Position numbers and translations under genes: made by a program. From NCBI GenBank assembly GCA_900078375.1, contig FLQS01000005.1, forward strand, positions 62,047 to 126,046: 64,000 bases of DNA, given 5' to 3'. Positions 8,404-18,421 of this stretch are shown here, piece by piece. The DNA is from an uncultured Mycobacterium sp. GTDB taxonomy: Bacteria > Actinomycetota > Actinomycetes > Mycobacteriales > Mycobacteriaceae. Within the stretch, counting starts at the first letter, position 1; every line of letters begins with the position of its first letter. The notes beneath the pieces were generated by a model. That model did no database searches and had not been told where the DNA came from. It saw only the letters and a program-made list of their open reading frames with translations.

Positions 8404-9069
8404 ATGCGCACCGCGTACCACGAGCAACTTGATGCTCTCACCAACCAGCTGGCCGACATGTGCCGGATGGCCGGGCTTGCGATGGAACGAGCGACCCAGT
8501 CGCTGCTGCAGGCCGACCTGGTGCTTGCCGAGCAAGTCATCACCGACCACGACCAGATCTCCGCGGCCAGCACCCGCGCAGAGGAAGCGGCCTTCGTGTT
8601 GCTTGCCCTGCAGGCGCCGGTGGCCGGTGATCTGCGAGCCATCGTCAGCTCGATCCAGATCGTCGCCGACGTCGACCGGATGGGAGCGCTGGCGCTGCAC
8701 GTCGCCAAGATCGCCCGCCGTCGTCACCCGCAGCATGCGCTGCCCGAAGAGGTGAACGGCTATTTCGCCGAAATGGGCCGTGTCGCAGTCGAATTGGGTA
8801 ACAGCGCCCGCGAGGTCCTGCTGTCCCGGGATCCGGAGAAGGCTCGTCGCATTCGCGAGGAAGACGACGCGATGGACGACCTGCACCGGCATCTGTTCAC
8901 CGTGCTGATGGATCGGGAGTGGAAGCACGGTGTGGCGGCTGCGGTAGACGTGACCCTGCTGGGCCGGTTCTACGAGCGCTTCGCTGATCACGCCGTGGAG
9001 ATCGCCCGGCGAGTGATCTTCCAGGTCACCGGCCGGCTGCCCGAAGAAGAGGAAATCGCGAGTTACTAA
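8404..9069 (+). CDS. phoU: Phosphate transport regulator PhoU (PhoY2 type)
   Basis: A 221-aa all-helical protein made of two PhoU three-helix bundles: residues about 5-95 ([20 protein letters not shown]) and about 115-205 ([20 protein letters not shown]). The conserved metal-binding E/D pattern is present in [16 protein letters not shown]. PhoU restrains the phosphate sensor kinase and the Pst transporter when phosphate is plentiful. The ATG at 8404 starts the conserved domain; in-frame residues upstream are not family-like. It is convergent with pstB, sharing a bidirectional terminator, and has its own PHO-box-like element. Confidence 0.92.
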   Translation: MRTAYHEQLDALTNQLADMCRMAGLAMERATQSLLQADLVLAEQVITDHDQISAASTRAEEAAFVLLALQAPVAGDLRAIVSSIQIVADVDRMGALALHVAKIARRRHPQHALPEEVNGYFAEMGRVAVELGNSAREVLLSRDPEKARRIREEDDAMDDLHRHLFTVLMDREWKHGVAAAVDVTLLGRFYERFADHAVEIARRVIFQVTGRLPEEEEIASY

Positions 9070-9086
9070 GGCTCCGCCTCAACACA

Positions 9087-9125
9087 CGAAAAACCCGGTA
9101 TCGCTTAGCGATACCGGGTTTTTCG
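9087..9125. terminator. Bidirectional intrinsic terminator between phoU and pstB
   Basis: A perfect 18-bp inverted repeat: 9087-9104 pairs with 9108-9125 around a TTA loop, with core AACCCGGTATCGC / GCGATACCGGGTT. The arms start and end in A and T runs, so the hairpin has a U tract on either strand. It sits between convergent genes. Confidence 0.92.
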
Positions 9126-9141
9126 TATTGCCCCGACCGGC

Positions 9142-9918
9142 CTAGCCGAATCGGCCGGAGATGTAATCCTCGGTGGCCTTCTGGCTCGGGTTGGAGAAGA
9201 TCTTCTCGGTGTCGTCGATCTCGACCAGGCGACCCGGCTTACCGGTGGCCTCCAGGTTGAAGAATGCGGTCTGATCGCTGACACGCGCGGCCTGCTGCAT
9301 GTTATGCGTGACGATGACGATGGTGAACTCCTGTTTGAGCTCGCCGATCAGGTCCTCAATGGCCAGCGTGGAGATCGGGTCAAGCGCCGAGCACGGCTCG
9401 TCCATCAGCAGCACGTCGGGCTGGACCGCGATGGCGCGGGCGATGCACAGTCGCTGTTGCTGACCGCCGGACAGGCCGCCGCCGGGCTTCTCGAGCCGGT
9501 CCTTGACCTCGTTCCACAGGTTGGCGCCCTTGAGTGAGCGTTCACAGGTCTCGTCGAGCACCTTGCGATTGCGCACACCCTGTAGCTTCAGGCCGGCCAC
9601 CACGTTGTCGCGAATCGACATGGTGGGGAACGGGTTTGGCCGCTGAAAGACCATACCGATGGTCTTTCGGACACCCACCGGGTCGACACCGGAGGCGTAG
9701 ATGTCCTCACCGTCGAGTAAAACCGAACCCTCGACTCGGGCACCCGGGATGACCTCGTGCATGCGATTGAGCGTGCGCAGCACGGTGGACTTACCACAGC
9801 CCGACGGCCCGATGAACGCGGTCACATTGCGCGGGGGCACCGCCAGCGAGACATCGGCGACAGCGTGGAACGAACCGTAGTAGATGTTGACGTCTTTGAG
9901 ATCAAGCCGCTTGGCCAT
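9142..9918 (-). CDS. pstB: Phosphate ABC transporter ATP-binding protein PstB
   Basis: A 258-aa ATPase that energises high-affinity phosphate import by PstA/PstC. Walker [10 protein letters not shown] is at 37-45. The Q-loop is in [11 protein letters not shown], the signature [14 protein letters not shown] is near 150, Walker B is [12 protein letters not shown], and the H-loop is [13 protein letters not shown]. Full family length. It is last in the pstS-pstC-pstA-pstB operon, 9 nt after pstA. The M. tuberculosis counterpart at this locus is annotated phoT. The unusual feature is that phoU lies opposite rather than at the end of the operon. Confidence 0.95.
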   Translation of the reverse strand: MAKRLDLKDVNIYYGSFHAVADVSLAVPPRNVTAFIGPSGCGKSTVLRTLNRMHEVIPGARVEGSVLLDGEDIYASGVDPVGVRKTIGMVFQRPNPFPTMSIRDNVVAGLKLQGVRNRKVLDETCERSLKGANLWNEVKDRLEKPGGGLSGGQQQRLCIARAIAVQPDVLLMDEPCSALDPISTLAIEDLIGELKQEFTIVIVTHNMQQAARVSDQTAFFNLEATGKPGRLVEIDDTEKIFSNPSQKATEDYISGRFG

Positions 9919-9927
9919 CGAAGTCTC

Positions 9928-10842
9928 CTAAACCTTTTTCGGGGCAAAGAATTTGGCGACGAAGCGTGCGCCGATGTTGAGGATCGCGATCAGGACGATC
10001 AGGGTCAGTGCCGCACCCCAGAGCCGATCGGTGGGAACAGGATTGGCGCCCGCGCCAGCCGAAGTCTGGTCGTACATCATGCCGGGCAGCGAGCCCATGA
10101 ACCCGTTGAACATGTCGAAGTTCATCGCCTGCGAGTACCCGACCAGGATGAGCAGCGGCGCCGTCTCCCCCATGACGCGGGCCAGCGCCAGCATGATTCC
10201 CGTGACGATGCCCGACAGCGCGGTCGGAATGACAATGCGGGCAATGGTTTTCCACTTCGGCACACCGAGTGCGTAGCTGGCTTCGCGCAGATCCATCGGT
10301 ACGATCCGCAGCATCTCCTCGGTGGAGCGCACGATCACCGGGATCATCAGCAACACCAGGGCCAGCGACACCGCGAAACCGGAGCGCTGGAAGCCAAGTG
10401 TCGCGACCCACAGGGCGTAGATGAACAATGCCGCGACGATCGACGGCACGCCGGTGAGGATGTCCACCATGAAGGTGGTGAGCTTGCCCAGTCGGGTCCC
10501 GCCGCCGTACTCGACCAGATAAATGCCGACGAAGACGCCGACCGGAATCGAGATCACCGCGCAGAAAAGCCCCTGCAGCACGGTGCCGACCAAGGCGTGG
10601 TAAACGCCGCCGCCGGCCGCGAAGGCCGTCATCCCGGCTTGGGAGTTCATCCACCACGTGCTGTCTAAAACGGTCCCAAGGCCCTTGGTGATCACCGAGT
10701 ACAGCACCCAGATCAACGGCACCACGGCGACCGCCACCGACAGCGTCACCAGAACAGTGGCGGCGTTATTGGTGACCTTGCGCCGCAGGCTGACCGCCTG
10801 GAAGGTGGGCGCCTTGACCGGCTGGTCCAAAGTCGAGGTCAT
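9928..10842 (-). CDS. pstA: Phosphate ABC transporter permease PstA
   Basis: A 304-aa inner-membrane permease with six predicted helices. The EAA-type cytoplasmic loop is visible in [27 protein letters not shown]. The N-terminal 30 residues are cytosolic. Near its C-terminus [16 protein letters not shown] is positively charged. It forms the translocation channel with PstC. Its start overlaps the pstC stop by 4 nt, indicating translational coupling. Confidence 0.94.
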   Translation of the reverse strand: MTSTLDQPVKAPTFQAVSLRRKVTNNAATVLVTLSVAVAVVPLIWVLYSVITKGLGTVLDSTWWMNSQAGMTAFAAGGGVYHALVGTVLQGLFCAVISIPVGVFVGIYLVEYGGGTRLGKLTTFMVDILTGVPSIVAALFIYALWVATLGFQRSGFAVSLALVLLMIPVIVRSTEEMLRIVPMDLREASYALGVPKWKTIARIVIPTALSGIVTGIMLALARVMGETAPLLILVGYSQAMNFDMFNGFMGSLPGMMYDQTSAGAGANPVPTDRLWGAALTLIVLIAILNIGARFVAKFFAPKKV

Positions 10843-11912
10843 CGGGCACCCCTTCCGGCCACCGCGGCACGGGCCGCCGAGTTGACCACGAACGTCAGGA
10901 TGAACAGCACCAGGCCGGCGGCGATGTACGCCCCCGCCTTGTACTCATCATTGAATTCCGATGCGGCCGAGGCGATCTTGCTGGCGAAGGTGTAGCCGGC
11001 GTCGAACAGCGACCAGCCGAACGCCTTCTGCGTGCCGCGCAGGATGATCAACAGCGCGATCGTCTCACCCAGGGCGCGGCCCAGGCCGAGCATCGCACCA
11101 CTGATGTAGCCGGACAGCCCGAAGGGAAGCACGGTGGTCCTGACCACTTCCCAGCGGGTCGCGCCCAGCGCCAGCGCCGCCTCGATCTGCCCCCGCGGCG
11201 TCTGGACGAACACCTCGCGGCTGACGGCGGTGATGATCGGCAGGATCATCACCGCCAGCACGATTCCGGCGGTGAAGATCGTTCCGCCACCGGCCACCGA
11301 CGCATTGCCGGTGTCGAACAGGAAGATCCAGCTGAGGTTGCCGTTGAGCCACATCGCGAACGGCTTGATCACCGGGGCCAGGACGTACAGGCCCCATACG
11401 CCGTAGATGATCGACGGCACCGCGGCCAGCAGATCCACCATGTAGCCCAGTGGCCCGGCCAACCGGCGGGGGGCGTACTGCGTCAGGAAGATCGCGATAC
11501 CTAGCGCGACCGGCATGGCCAGGACCAGTGCGAACAGGGAGACGAACACCGTCACCTGCAGCAGATCCAGGATGCCGAACTTCATGTGGGCGGTATCGGT
11601 GGTGACCCAGTTGCCACCGTAGGTGAAGAAGTTCGCGTCGTTACGCCCCAGCGCCGGTACCGCACGCCAGACGAGGAACAGGCCGATCGCGGCGATCAGC
11701 GCGATGACGAGAATGCCGGAACCTTCGGACAGCCCTCGGAAGATCCGGTCGCCCATCCGTACCTTGGCGGTTCCGGACGGATTCGTCGGGACCGACGGCT
11801 TCTCAGGGAAGGGTGCGGCCACAACCTCTCCGGATCCAGCATTCGCTGGATTGGGTCCGGGTACGTCCTGGGTCACATCCACCCCATCGCTCACTGATCT
11901 CTCCATCGTCAC
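10839..11912 (-). CDS. pstC: Phosphate ABC transporter permease PstC
   Basis: A 357-aa inner-membrane permease. The first about 65 residues are a Pro/Ser-rich cytosolic extension, then come hydrophobic helices ([21 protein letters not shown] first) and the conserved loop [20 protein letters not shown] with [15 protein letters not shown]. Translation can begin at GTG 11912 or ATG 11906, and neither has a strong Shine-Dalgarno. It is 27 nt after pstS in the same operon and overlaps pstA by 4 nt. Confidence 0.94.
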   Translation of the reverse strand: MTMERSVSDGVDVTQDVPGPNPANAGSGEVVAAPFPEKPSVPTNPSGTAKVRMGDRIFRGLSEGSGILVIALIAAIGLFLVWRAVPALGRNDANFFTYGGNWVTTDTAHMKFGILDLLQVTVFVSLFALVLAMPVALGIAIFLTQYAPRRLAGPLGYMVDLLAAVPSIIYGVWGLYVLAPVIKPFAMWLNGNLSWIFLFDTGNASVAGGGTIFTAGIVLAVMILPIITAVSREVFVQTPRGQIEAALALGATRWEVVRTTVLPFGLSGYISGAMLGLGRALGETIALLIILRGTQKAFGWSLFDAGYTFASKIASAASEFNDEYKAGAYIAAGLVLFILTFVVNSAARAAVAGRGAR

Positions 11913-11939
11913 CGCAATCGACCTGCCTCGCCAGCGCTA

Positions 11940-13067
11940 CTACTGAATTGCTTTGACGGCGGTCAGCAGACGCTGCTTGAACGCGTCAGGCAGCGGGACG
12001 TAACCGGCCGCCGGGAGCCCCGCCTGGCCGTCATTGGCCGCCACCGTCAGGAACGACTTGACCGCCGCGGAGGTGTCGGCGTCGTAGCCCTGCGAGCAGA
12101 CGATCTCGTAGGTCGCCAGCATCAACGGGTAGGCGCCCGCAGCCTTGGTGGAGTACAGGGCGTTCAGGTCCAGGACCAAGTCGTTGCCGGTGCCCGAGAT
12201 CTTCGCGGAGTCGATGGCCGCCTTGGCGGTGTCGTCGGTCAGCGCGACGGGCCCGCCACCGTTGTCGATCTGGGCGACGGTCAGCTTGGCCTGGTCGGCG
12301 AAGCCCTTCTCGACGTAGCCGATCGCACCCGGGGTGGCCTGCACGGCCTGCACGACGCCGGCAGTCTTCTGCGCGCCTTCGCCGGCACCGCCCTGGAACT
12401 CCTTGCCCGCACCCTTGGTCCAGGTCTGCGGAGCAGCGGCACCCAGGTACTTCTGGAAGTTGTCGGTGGTGCCCGAGGAATCCGAGCGGTAGACCGGGGT
12501 GATCTTCTGGTCCGGCAGCGAGGCACCGCTGTTCAGCGCGGCGATCGCCGGATCGTTCCAGTTGGTGATGGCGCCGGTGAAGATCTTGGCGAGCACGTCG
12601 GCGTTGACCACGAGCTTGTCGACGCCCGGCAGGTTGTAGCCCAGCGCGACGGGGCCGAAGACCAACGGCAGGTTCCACGCCGGGTGCCCGCCGCAGCGCT
12701 TGGCGGCCGGGTCGGTCTGATCCTTGGACAGCGCCGAATCGGAGCCGGCGAAGTCGACCTGGCCGGCGATGAACTGGGTGACACCAGCGCCCGAGCCGGT
12801 CGGGTTGTACGAGAGGTTCTTGCCCGCGCACTTTTGGCCCCACACCTGGTTGAACACCGCGATGGCGTTCTGCTGCGCGGTCGAGCCCTCGCCGGTCAGA
12901 GCGTTCTTGCCACCGCAGTCGGCAGCCGCACTCGACGAGCCGGACGCGTTGGTCGACGACGACGTTCCGGCGTTGTTGTCGCTCCCGCAGGCGGTGAGCG
13001 TCAGGCCGGTGATGGCCGTTGCTGACACGGTCACGAAGAACGCCTTGCCAAACCTGTTCAGATTCAC
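11940..13067 (-). CDS. pstS: Phosphate-binding lipoprotein PstS
   Basis: A 375-aa substrate-binding protein. The signal peptide ends in the lipobox LTAC (Cys at about 27), followed by a Ser/Asn-rich linker. Phosphate-site motifs are GEGSTAQQNAI, NPTGSGAGVTQF, DFAGSDSALS and YRSDSSGTTDNFQKYL, all typical of PstS. It delivers periplasmic phosphate to PstCAB. It is first in the operon and has three PHO-box-like repeats about 95-127 nt upstream. Confidence 0.95.
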   Translation of the reverse strand: MNLNRFGKAFFVTVSATAITGLTLTACGSDNNAGTSSSTNASGSSSAAADCGGKNALTGEGSTAQQNAIAVFNQVWGQKCAGKNLSYNPTGSGAGVTQFIAGQVDFAGSDSALSKDQTDPAAKRCGGHPAWNLPLVFGPVALGYNLPGVDKLVVNADVLAKIFTGAITNWNDPAIAALNSGASLPDQKITPVYRSDSSGTTDNFQKYLGAAAPQTWTKGAGKEFQGGAGEGAQKTAGVVQAVQATPGAIGYVEKGFADQAKLTVAQIDNGGGPVALTDDTAKAAIDSAKISGTGNDLVLDLNALYSTKAAGAYPLMLATYEIVCSQGYDADTSAAVKSFLTVAANDGQAGLPAAGYVPLPDAFKQRLLTAVKAIQ

Positions 13068-13127
13068 CTATCCCACTTTCTCCAGTGTTGCCCTGTTCGC
13101 CCCGGTAGGGCGCATGCACCACCCGGG

Positions 13128-13194
13128 AAGTTAGGCGTTCGGGGTGGACGGAACCCACCCGGAATATGAACGGAAGGTGAACAGGTTGATGAAC
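13128..13194 (-). promoter_or_regulatory. PHO-box-like repeats and -10 element of the pst operon
   Basis: Read on the minus strand: GTTCATCAACCT (13194-13183), GTTCACCTTCC (13182-13172) and GTTCATATTCC (13171-13161). These are three consecutive GTTCA(C/T) units, the last two at exact 11-nt spacing. TAACTT at 13133-13128 is a fitting -10, so the repeats cover about -38 to -70, the usual position for activation under phosphate limitation. Confidence 0.65.
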
Positions 13195-13217
13195 GGCGCG
13201 TTGCGAAATGCCGCAAA

Positions 13218-14992
<1,775 letters not shown>

Positions 14993-15199
14993 CAGACTCT
15001 CCAATGCCCTGGATACTCATCGTCGACAGCGCCGTCGCGTTGACCCACCAGACTCATGGGCGACATATGGCCGTTACCCGACCATGGGTCGTCTAACTTT
15101 AACCCGCTACCTGCTATTTAGCCGATCTGGGGGATTTGCCATCGCTGTTCAGGGGTGCGCGGCGGTGGCTACCGGGCAGCCGTGGGCCAGAATGTGCAG

Positions 15200-15997
15200 G
15201 TGCGAAAGCTGCTGATCACCCTGGGCGTCGCGGTCATCACCGTGGCCGTCGGGGCAGTCGGCGCGGATTTCGGGGCGACGATCTACGCCGAATACCGGCT
15301 GGCGCGTACCGTCCGGGCCGCCGCGGGACTCTCGTTCGACCCGTCCGTGGCCATCCTGGGCTTCCCCTTCATCCGCCAGGCCGCCCAGCACCACTTCAAC
15401 GAGATCGAGATCAAGGTCAACGGGGTGGATCACCCGGTGGTCGGCAGGGCCTCGCTGGAAGCCACCCTCCACAACATCGACCTCGCGCAAGCATCGTGGC
15501 TGATCAGGCCGGACGCGAATCTTCCGGTCGGCAAGCTGGAGAGCCGCATCATCATCGATTCCGGCCATCTGGGCAGGTTCATGGGGATCAAGGACCTGAT
15601 GGTGGAGGCCCCATCCAAGGAGACCAACGACGCCACCGGCGGCACCACCGAGTCGGGCATCTCCGGCAGCAAGGGACTGGTGTTCACCGGAACGCCGACC
15701 AAGGCCGGCATCGACAAGCCCGTCAGCGTCGCGGTCGACCTGTCGATCGGCGGCGCGGACCAGACCACGCTGGTTTTCACCGCCACGGACGTGCAGACCG
15801 GTCCCGGAACAGCCGACCAGGCGGTGCCCGACGACAAGAAGCCCGCCGTGCTGGCGGCGTTCAGCGGTAGCCTGCCGGGTCAGAAGCTGCCGTTCGGGGT
15901 GCGCCCCACCACTGAAGGCGCCCGTGGATCGGACATCATCATCGAAGGCATCACCGAGGGAGTAACCGTCCGCATCGACGGGTTCAAACAGTCATGA
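15200..15997 (+). CDS. lmeA: LmeA-type phospholipid-binding envelope protein (DUF2993)
   Basis: A DUF2993 protein of about 265 aa. One N-terminal hydrophobic segment (LLITLGVAVITVAVGAVGA) acts as signal peptide or anchor. The rest is a beta-rich lipid-binding fold (FDPSVAILGFPFIRQ, FNEIEIKVNGV, SRIIIDSGHLG, GVTVRIDGFKQ). The homologue Rv0817c/LmeA binds phosphoinositides and is needed for full-length lipomannan mannan. GTG 15200 and GTG 15194 are both plausible starts; no clear Shine-Dalgarno separates them. The stop overlaps thiX (ATGA). Confidence 0.85.
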   Translation: MRKLLITLGVAVITVAVGAVGADFGATIYAEYRLARTVRAAAGLSFDPSVAILGFPFIRQAAQHHFNEIEIKVNGVDHPVVGRASLEATLHNIDLAQASWLIRPDANLPVGKLESRIIIDSGHLGRFMGIKDLMVEAPSKETNDATGGTTESGISGSKGLVFTGTPTKAGIDKPVSVAVDLSIGGADQTTLVFTATDVQTGPGTADQAVPDDKKPAVLAAFSGSLPGQKLPFGVRPTTEGARGSDIIIEGITEGVTVRIDGFKQS

Positions 15998-16410
15998 CCA
16001 CCTATCTCACCGCGATCGTCGCCATCGCCGCCGCCTTGGCAGTGGCCGGGGTGGCTGGCGTGCTGCACAACCGCCGTTCGGGCGTCGTGCGCGAAGCCGG
16101 ATCGCCGGATATTGACGTCAGCGACCTGGGCCTTTCCAGCACCGGGCCGACGATCGTGCATTTCAGCGCGGTGTGGTGCGGACCCTGCGCAGGGGTGCGC
16201 CGGGTGGTCGACCAGGTCTGCACCGACATGCGTGACATAGCTCATATCGAGATCGATATGGATGCCAATCCGACTGCCGCACGCAAGCTTTCGGTCATGT
16301 CATTGCCGACGACGTTCATCTTCGATGCGCAGGGCCGGCAGCGGTACCGCACAGCGGGGGTTCCCAAGGCCGCTGACCTGCGCTCCGCCCTCGAACCTCT
16401 GTTGGCCTGA
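15994..16410 (+). CDS. thiX: Membrane-anchored thioredoxin-like protein (ThiX)
   Basis: A 138-aa protein. An N-terminal hydrophobic helix (MTTYLTAIVAIAAALAVAGV) is followed by a thioredoxin fold with the redox motif WCGPC (about 62-66, in VHFSAVWCGPCAGVRRV) and cis-Pro in SLPTTFIF. It probably acts as an envelope or membrane-proximal disulfide reductant. It overlaps lmeA by 4 nt. The cysteine-attenuated sulfur operon begins just downstream, so a role in thiol balance is plausible but not shown. Confidence 0.88.
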   Translation: MTTYLTAIVAIAAALAVAGVAGVLHNRRSGVVREAGSPDIDVSDLGLSSTGPTIVHFSAVWCGPCAGVRRVVDQVCTDMRDIAHIEIDMDANPTAARKLSVMSLPTTFIFDAQGRQRYRTAGVPKAADLRSALEPLLA

Positions 16411-16426
16411 GACCCCGGTCATTGGG

Positions 16427-16432
16427 TAACAT
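16427..16432 (+). promoter_or_regulatory. -10 element of the leaderless poly-Cys leader
   Basis: TAACAT matches the mycobacterial TANNNT -10. The GTG at 16440 begins 8 nt after its last base, i.e. 7 nt intervene. Transcription would therefore start at or next to the start codon. No good -35 is visible, which is common in mycobacteria. Confidence 0.55.
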
Positions 16433-16439
16433 GGCTCGC

Positions 16440-16532
16440 GTGTCAGCCCGCCTCGAGCTATCGCTCACCAAGCGTCGCGCAGTTGATCTGTGCCGCGTCG
16501 CGGGTTGTTGCTGTTGTTGCTGTAGCTGCTGA
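16440..16532 (+). CDS. Poly-cysteine leader peptide (attenuator uORF), 30 aa
   Basis: GTG at 16440 reads MSARLELSLT KRRAVDLCRV AGCCCCCCSC and stops at TGA 16530-16532. Eight of 30 residues are Cys, six consecutive. There is no Shine-Dalgarno and the -10 element fits leaderless transcription. Poly-Cys leaderless short ORFs ahead of the DUF4395-cysA-sseC operon are known in M. smegmatis as cysteine-responsive attenuators. The gene order here is the same. An ATG at 16431 is in frame but lies inside the -10. The peptide itself need have no activity; ribosome position on the Cys codons is the signal. Confidence 0.85.
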   Translation: MSARLELSLTKRRAVDLCRVAGCCCCCCSC

Positions 16533-16640
16533 GTAGCCGCGCCCTTCTTTCGCGCCGCCACTCTGGAGCGGCCGTTTGCGGCCTGCCTCCGTCCAGCCCG
16601 ATGAGCAACAGGAGTAGATAAATGACGACCAGCAACAACA
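16510..16640 (+). promoter_or_regulatory. Cysteine-responsive translational attenuator
   Basis: Competing pairings are visible. CTCC (16587-16590) can pair with GGAG (16565-16568), extending the GGCCG-TTTG-CGGCC hairpin (16570-16583). Alternatively it can pair with GGAG of the Shine-Dalgarno (16611-16614) of the DUF4395 gene. In addition, the Cys codons TGTTGTTGCTG are perfectly complementary to CAGCAACAACA in the first codons of that gene (about 16629-16639). Whether a ribosome covers the Cys codons would therefore change access to the downstream start. The exact mechanism is inference. Confidence 0.6.
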
Positions 16641-17095
16641 CCACCACTACCCCCGCACAGGTGGACGTCCGTGGTCCCCGCTTCGCCGCGTGGGTCACCA
16701 CGGCCGTCCTGATCGTGGTGCTCGTGATCTCGGGATTCAGTACGGTTGCCGCCACGGTGCTGCTCGCGTTGCAGGCCGTCGTGTTTGCGATCGGAGCGCT
16801 GCGCGGGCCGCGTCAGCACCCATACGGGCTGATCTTCGCCAAGCTGATGGCGCCGCGACTGAGTCCGGTCTCCGAACGGGAACCCGTACCGCCGTTGAAG
16901 TTCGCACAGCTGGTGGGCTTCGTGTTCGCCGTCGTCGGCGTTGCCGGCTTCGCGTTCGGCGCGCCACTGCTCGGCACGATCGCTACTGCTTTCGCCCTGT
17001 TCGCCGCTTTCCTCAACGCAGCCTTCGGCATCTGCCTCGGCTGCCAGCTCTACCCACTGGTGACCCGGCTGCGTCCCGCTCCGACCACCACCTGA
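16622..17095 (+). CDS. DUF4395 membrane protein of the sulfur operon
   Basis: A 157-aa protein with about four transmembrane helices (AAWVTTAVLIVVLVISGF; TVAATVLLALQAVVFAIGAL; AQLVGFVFAVVGVAGFAFGA; LGTIATAFALFAAFLNAAFG). A conserved CLGC pair lies at the last helix end (GICLGCQLYPLV), typical of DUF4395. The Thr/Asn-rich N-terminus contains the attenuator-complementary sequence. AGGAG at 16610-16614 is the ribosome binding site. It is cotranscribed with the rhodanese cysA. A role in sulfur-compound transport or redox at the membrane is inferred only from context and the two cysteines. Confidence 0.85.
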   Translation: MTTSNNTTTTPAQVDVRGPRFAAWVTTAVLIVVLVISGFSTVAATVLLALQAVVFAIGALRGPRQHPYGLIFAKLMAPRLSPVSEREPVPPLKFAQLVGFVFAVVGVAGFAFGAPLLGTIATAFALFAAFLNAAFGICLGCQLYPLVTRLRPAPTTT

Positions 17096-17129
17096 AGCTT
17101 CACGACCCGCAACCGAAAGGAACTACTTC

Positions 17130-17963
17130 ATGGCACGCTCCGACGTCCTGGTCTCCACCGACTGGGCCGAGAGCAATCTCGACGCGCCGAATACGGTCTT
17201 CGTCGAGGTCGACGAGGACACCTCCGCGTACGAAGGCGGCCATATCGCCGGCGCCGTCAGACTGGACTGGAAGACCGAGCTGCAAGACCAGGTCAAGCGT
17301 GACTTCGTCGACCAGCAACAGTTCTCGAAGTTGTTGTCCGACAAGGGAATCAGCAACGACGACACCGTGATCCTGTACGGCGGCAACAACAACTGGTTCG
17401 CCGCGTACGCCTACTGGTACTTCAAGCTGTACGGCCACGACAACGTCAAGCTGCTCGACGGTGGCCGCAAGAAGTGGGAACTCGACGGACGGCCGCTGGT
17501 GACGGAGGTGCCCGCCCGTCCCTCTACCTCGTACAGTGCCGCGGCGCCGGACAACAACATCCGCGCGTTCCGCGACGAGGTGATCGCCGCGATCGGTGAG
17601 AAGAACCTGGTGGACGTCCGCTCCCCCGACGAGTTCTCCGGCAAGATCCTCGCCCCCGCACACCTGCCGCAGGAGCAGAGCCAGCGTGCAGGGCATATCC
17701 CCACCGCGATCAGCGTTCCGTGGAGCAAGGCTGCCAACGAGGACGGCACCTTCAAGTCCGATGAGGACCTGGTGAAGCTCTACGCGGCCGCCGGATTGGA
17801 CGGCGAGAAGGAGACCATCGCCTACTGCCGCATCGGCGAGCGGTCGTCGCACACCTGGTTCGTGCTCCAGGAACTGTTGGGGCACAAGAACGTCAAGAAC
17901 TACGACGGTAGTTGGACCGAATACGGCTCCCTGGTGGGGGCCCCGATCGAGTTGGGAAGTTGA
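17130..17963 (+). CDS. cysA: Thiosulfate sulfurtransferase (rhodanese) CysA2/CysA3 type
   Basis: A 277-aa tandem rhodanese. The inactive N-terminal domain covers about 10-140 (YEGGHIAGAVRLDWKTEL, DTVILYGG). The active C-terminal domain has the catalytic cysteine C233 in AYCRIGERSSHTWFVLQELL. It transfers sulfane sulfur from thiosulfate or 3-mercaptopyruvate to thiol acceptors. AAGGA precedes the ATG. Only 2 nt separate its stop from sseC. Control by the upstream cysteine attenuator implies that expression rises when cysteine is scarce. Confidence 0.92.
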   Translation: MARSDVLVSTDWAESNLDAPNTVFVEVDEDTSAYEGGHIAGAVRLDWKTELQDQVKRDFVDQQQFSKLLSDKGISNDDTVILYGGNNNWFAAYAYWYFKLYGHDNVKLLDGGRKKWELDGRPLVTEVPARPSTSYSAAAPDNNIRAFRDEVIAAIGEKNLVDVRSPDEFSGKILAPAHLPQEQSQRAGHIPTAISVPWSKAANEDGTFKSDEDLVKLYAAAGLDGEKETIAYCRIGERSSHTWFVLQELLGHKNVKNYDGSWTEYGSLVGAPIELGS

Positions 17964-17965
17964 TC

Positions 17966-18268
17966 ATGTGCTCTGCACCTAAACAAGGACAGACCCTGCC
18001 TGCCGGTGTCGACCTGGAGAAGGAGACCGTGATCACGGGGCGCGTCGTCGACGACTCCGGCCAGACGGTAGCGGGTGCGTTCGTGCGCCTGCTGGACTCC
18101 AGCGACGAGTTCACCGCCGAGGTGGTTGCCTCGGCGACCGGTGATTTCCGGTTCTTCGCGGCGCCGGGTACCTGGACCGTTCGCGCGCTGTCCAAGGTCG
18201 GCAACGGCGACGCCACCGTGGCGCCGTCGGGAGCCGGCATCCATGAGGTCGACATCAAAGTTGCGTAG
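17966..18268 (+). CDS. sseC: SseC family protein (DUF1416)
   Basis: A 100-aa protein beginning MCSAPKQGQTLPAGVDLEKE, with a carboxypeptidase-regulatory-like beta sandwich (VITGRVVDDSGQTVAGAFVRL, FRFFAAPGTWTVRALSK). This is the actinobacterial DUF1416/SseC family that always accompanies CysA-type sulfurtransferases. The biochemical role is unknown to me; a partner or modulator in sulfur transfer is inferred from linkage. The N-terminal MCSAP cysteine could carry persulfide. It follows cysA directly in the same operon. Confidence 0.88.
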   Translation: MCSAPKQGQTLPAGVDLEKETVITGRVVDDSGQTVAGAFVRLLDSSDEFTAEVVASATGDFRFFAAPGTWTVRALSKVGNGDATVAPSGAGIHEVDIKVA

Positions 18269-18279
18269 TCTCCGCGCGG

Positions 18280-18302
18280 CTCGGGCGGTGACCCCGCCCG
18301 AG
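18280..18302 (+). terminator. GC-rich hairpin after sseC
   Basis: CTCGGGCGG (18280-18288) pairs perfectly with CCGCCCGAG (18294-18302) around a TGACC loop, 11 nt after the sseC stop. There is no T tract, as is common for mycobacterial terminators. A fresh promoter element (TAGACT) follows immediately, consistent with an operon boundary. Confidence 0.5.
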
Positions 18303-18322
18303 TCCCGGATAGACTGATGATC

Positions 18323-18421
18323 GTGGTTCTTTTCTTCGAGATCCTCCTGGTCGCAACGGTCGTGCTGATCACCTGGTTCGCGTTGTACGCGCTCTACCGA
18401 CTGATCACCGACGAGTCGTGA
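18323..18421 (+). CDS. Small single-pass membrane protein, 32 aa
   Basis: GTG at 18323 reads [20 protein letters not shown] followed by [12 protein letters not shown]. It is one transmembrane helix with a short charged tail. A -10 element TAGACT (18310-18315) lies 7 nt before the GTG, so translation is probably leaderless from this codon; ATG 18317 would lie too close to the -10. Its TGA overlaps the GTG of the nitrobindin gene (GTGA), so the two are coupled. Too short for most gene finders. I believe close homologues exist in other mycobacteria, but function is unknown. Confidence 0.7.
   Translation: MVLFFEILLVATVVLITWFALYALYRLITDES

Noticed and set aside
12031..13158. A 375-aa open frame on the same strand as pstS, shifted by one frame
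   Set aside because: Arg/Gly-rich with no family motif; it overlaps pstS almost completely, and pstS has a lipobox and phosphate-site motifs. It is a high-GC shadow.
16499..16532. TGTTGC-type microsatellite repeat
   Set aside because: The repeat is in frame with a leaderless start, ends in a stop codon, and precedes the sulfur operon as in known poly-Cys attenuators.
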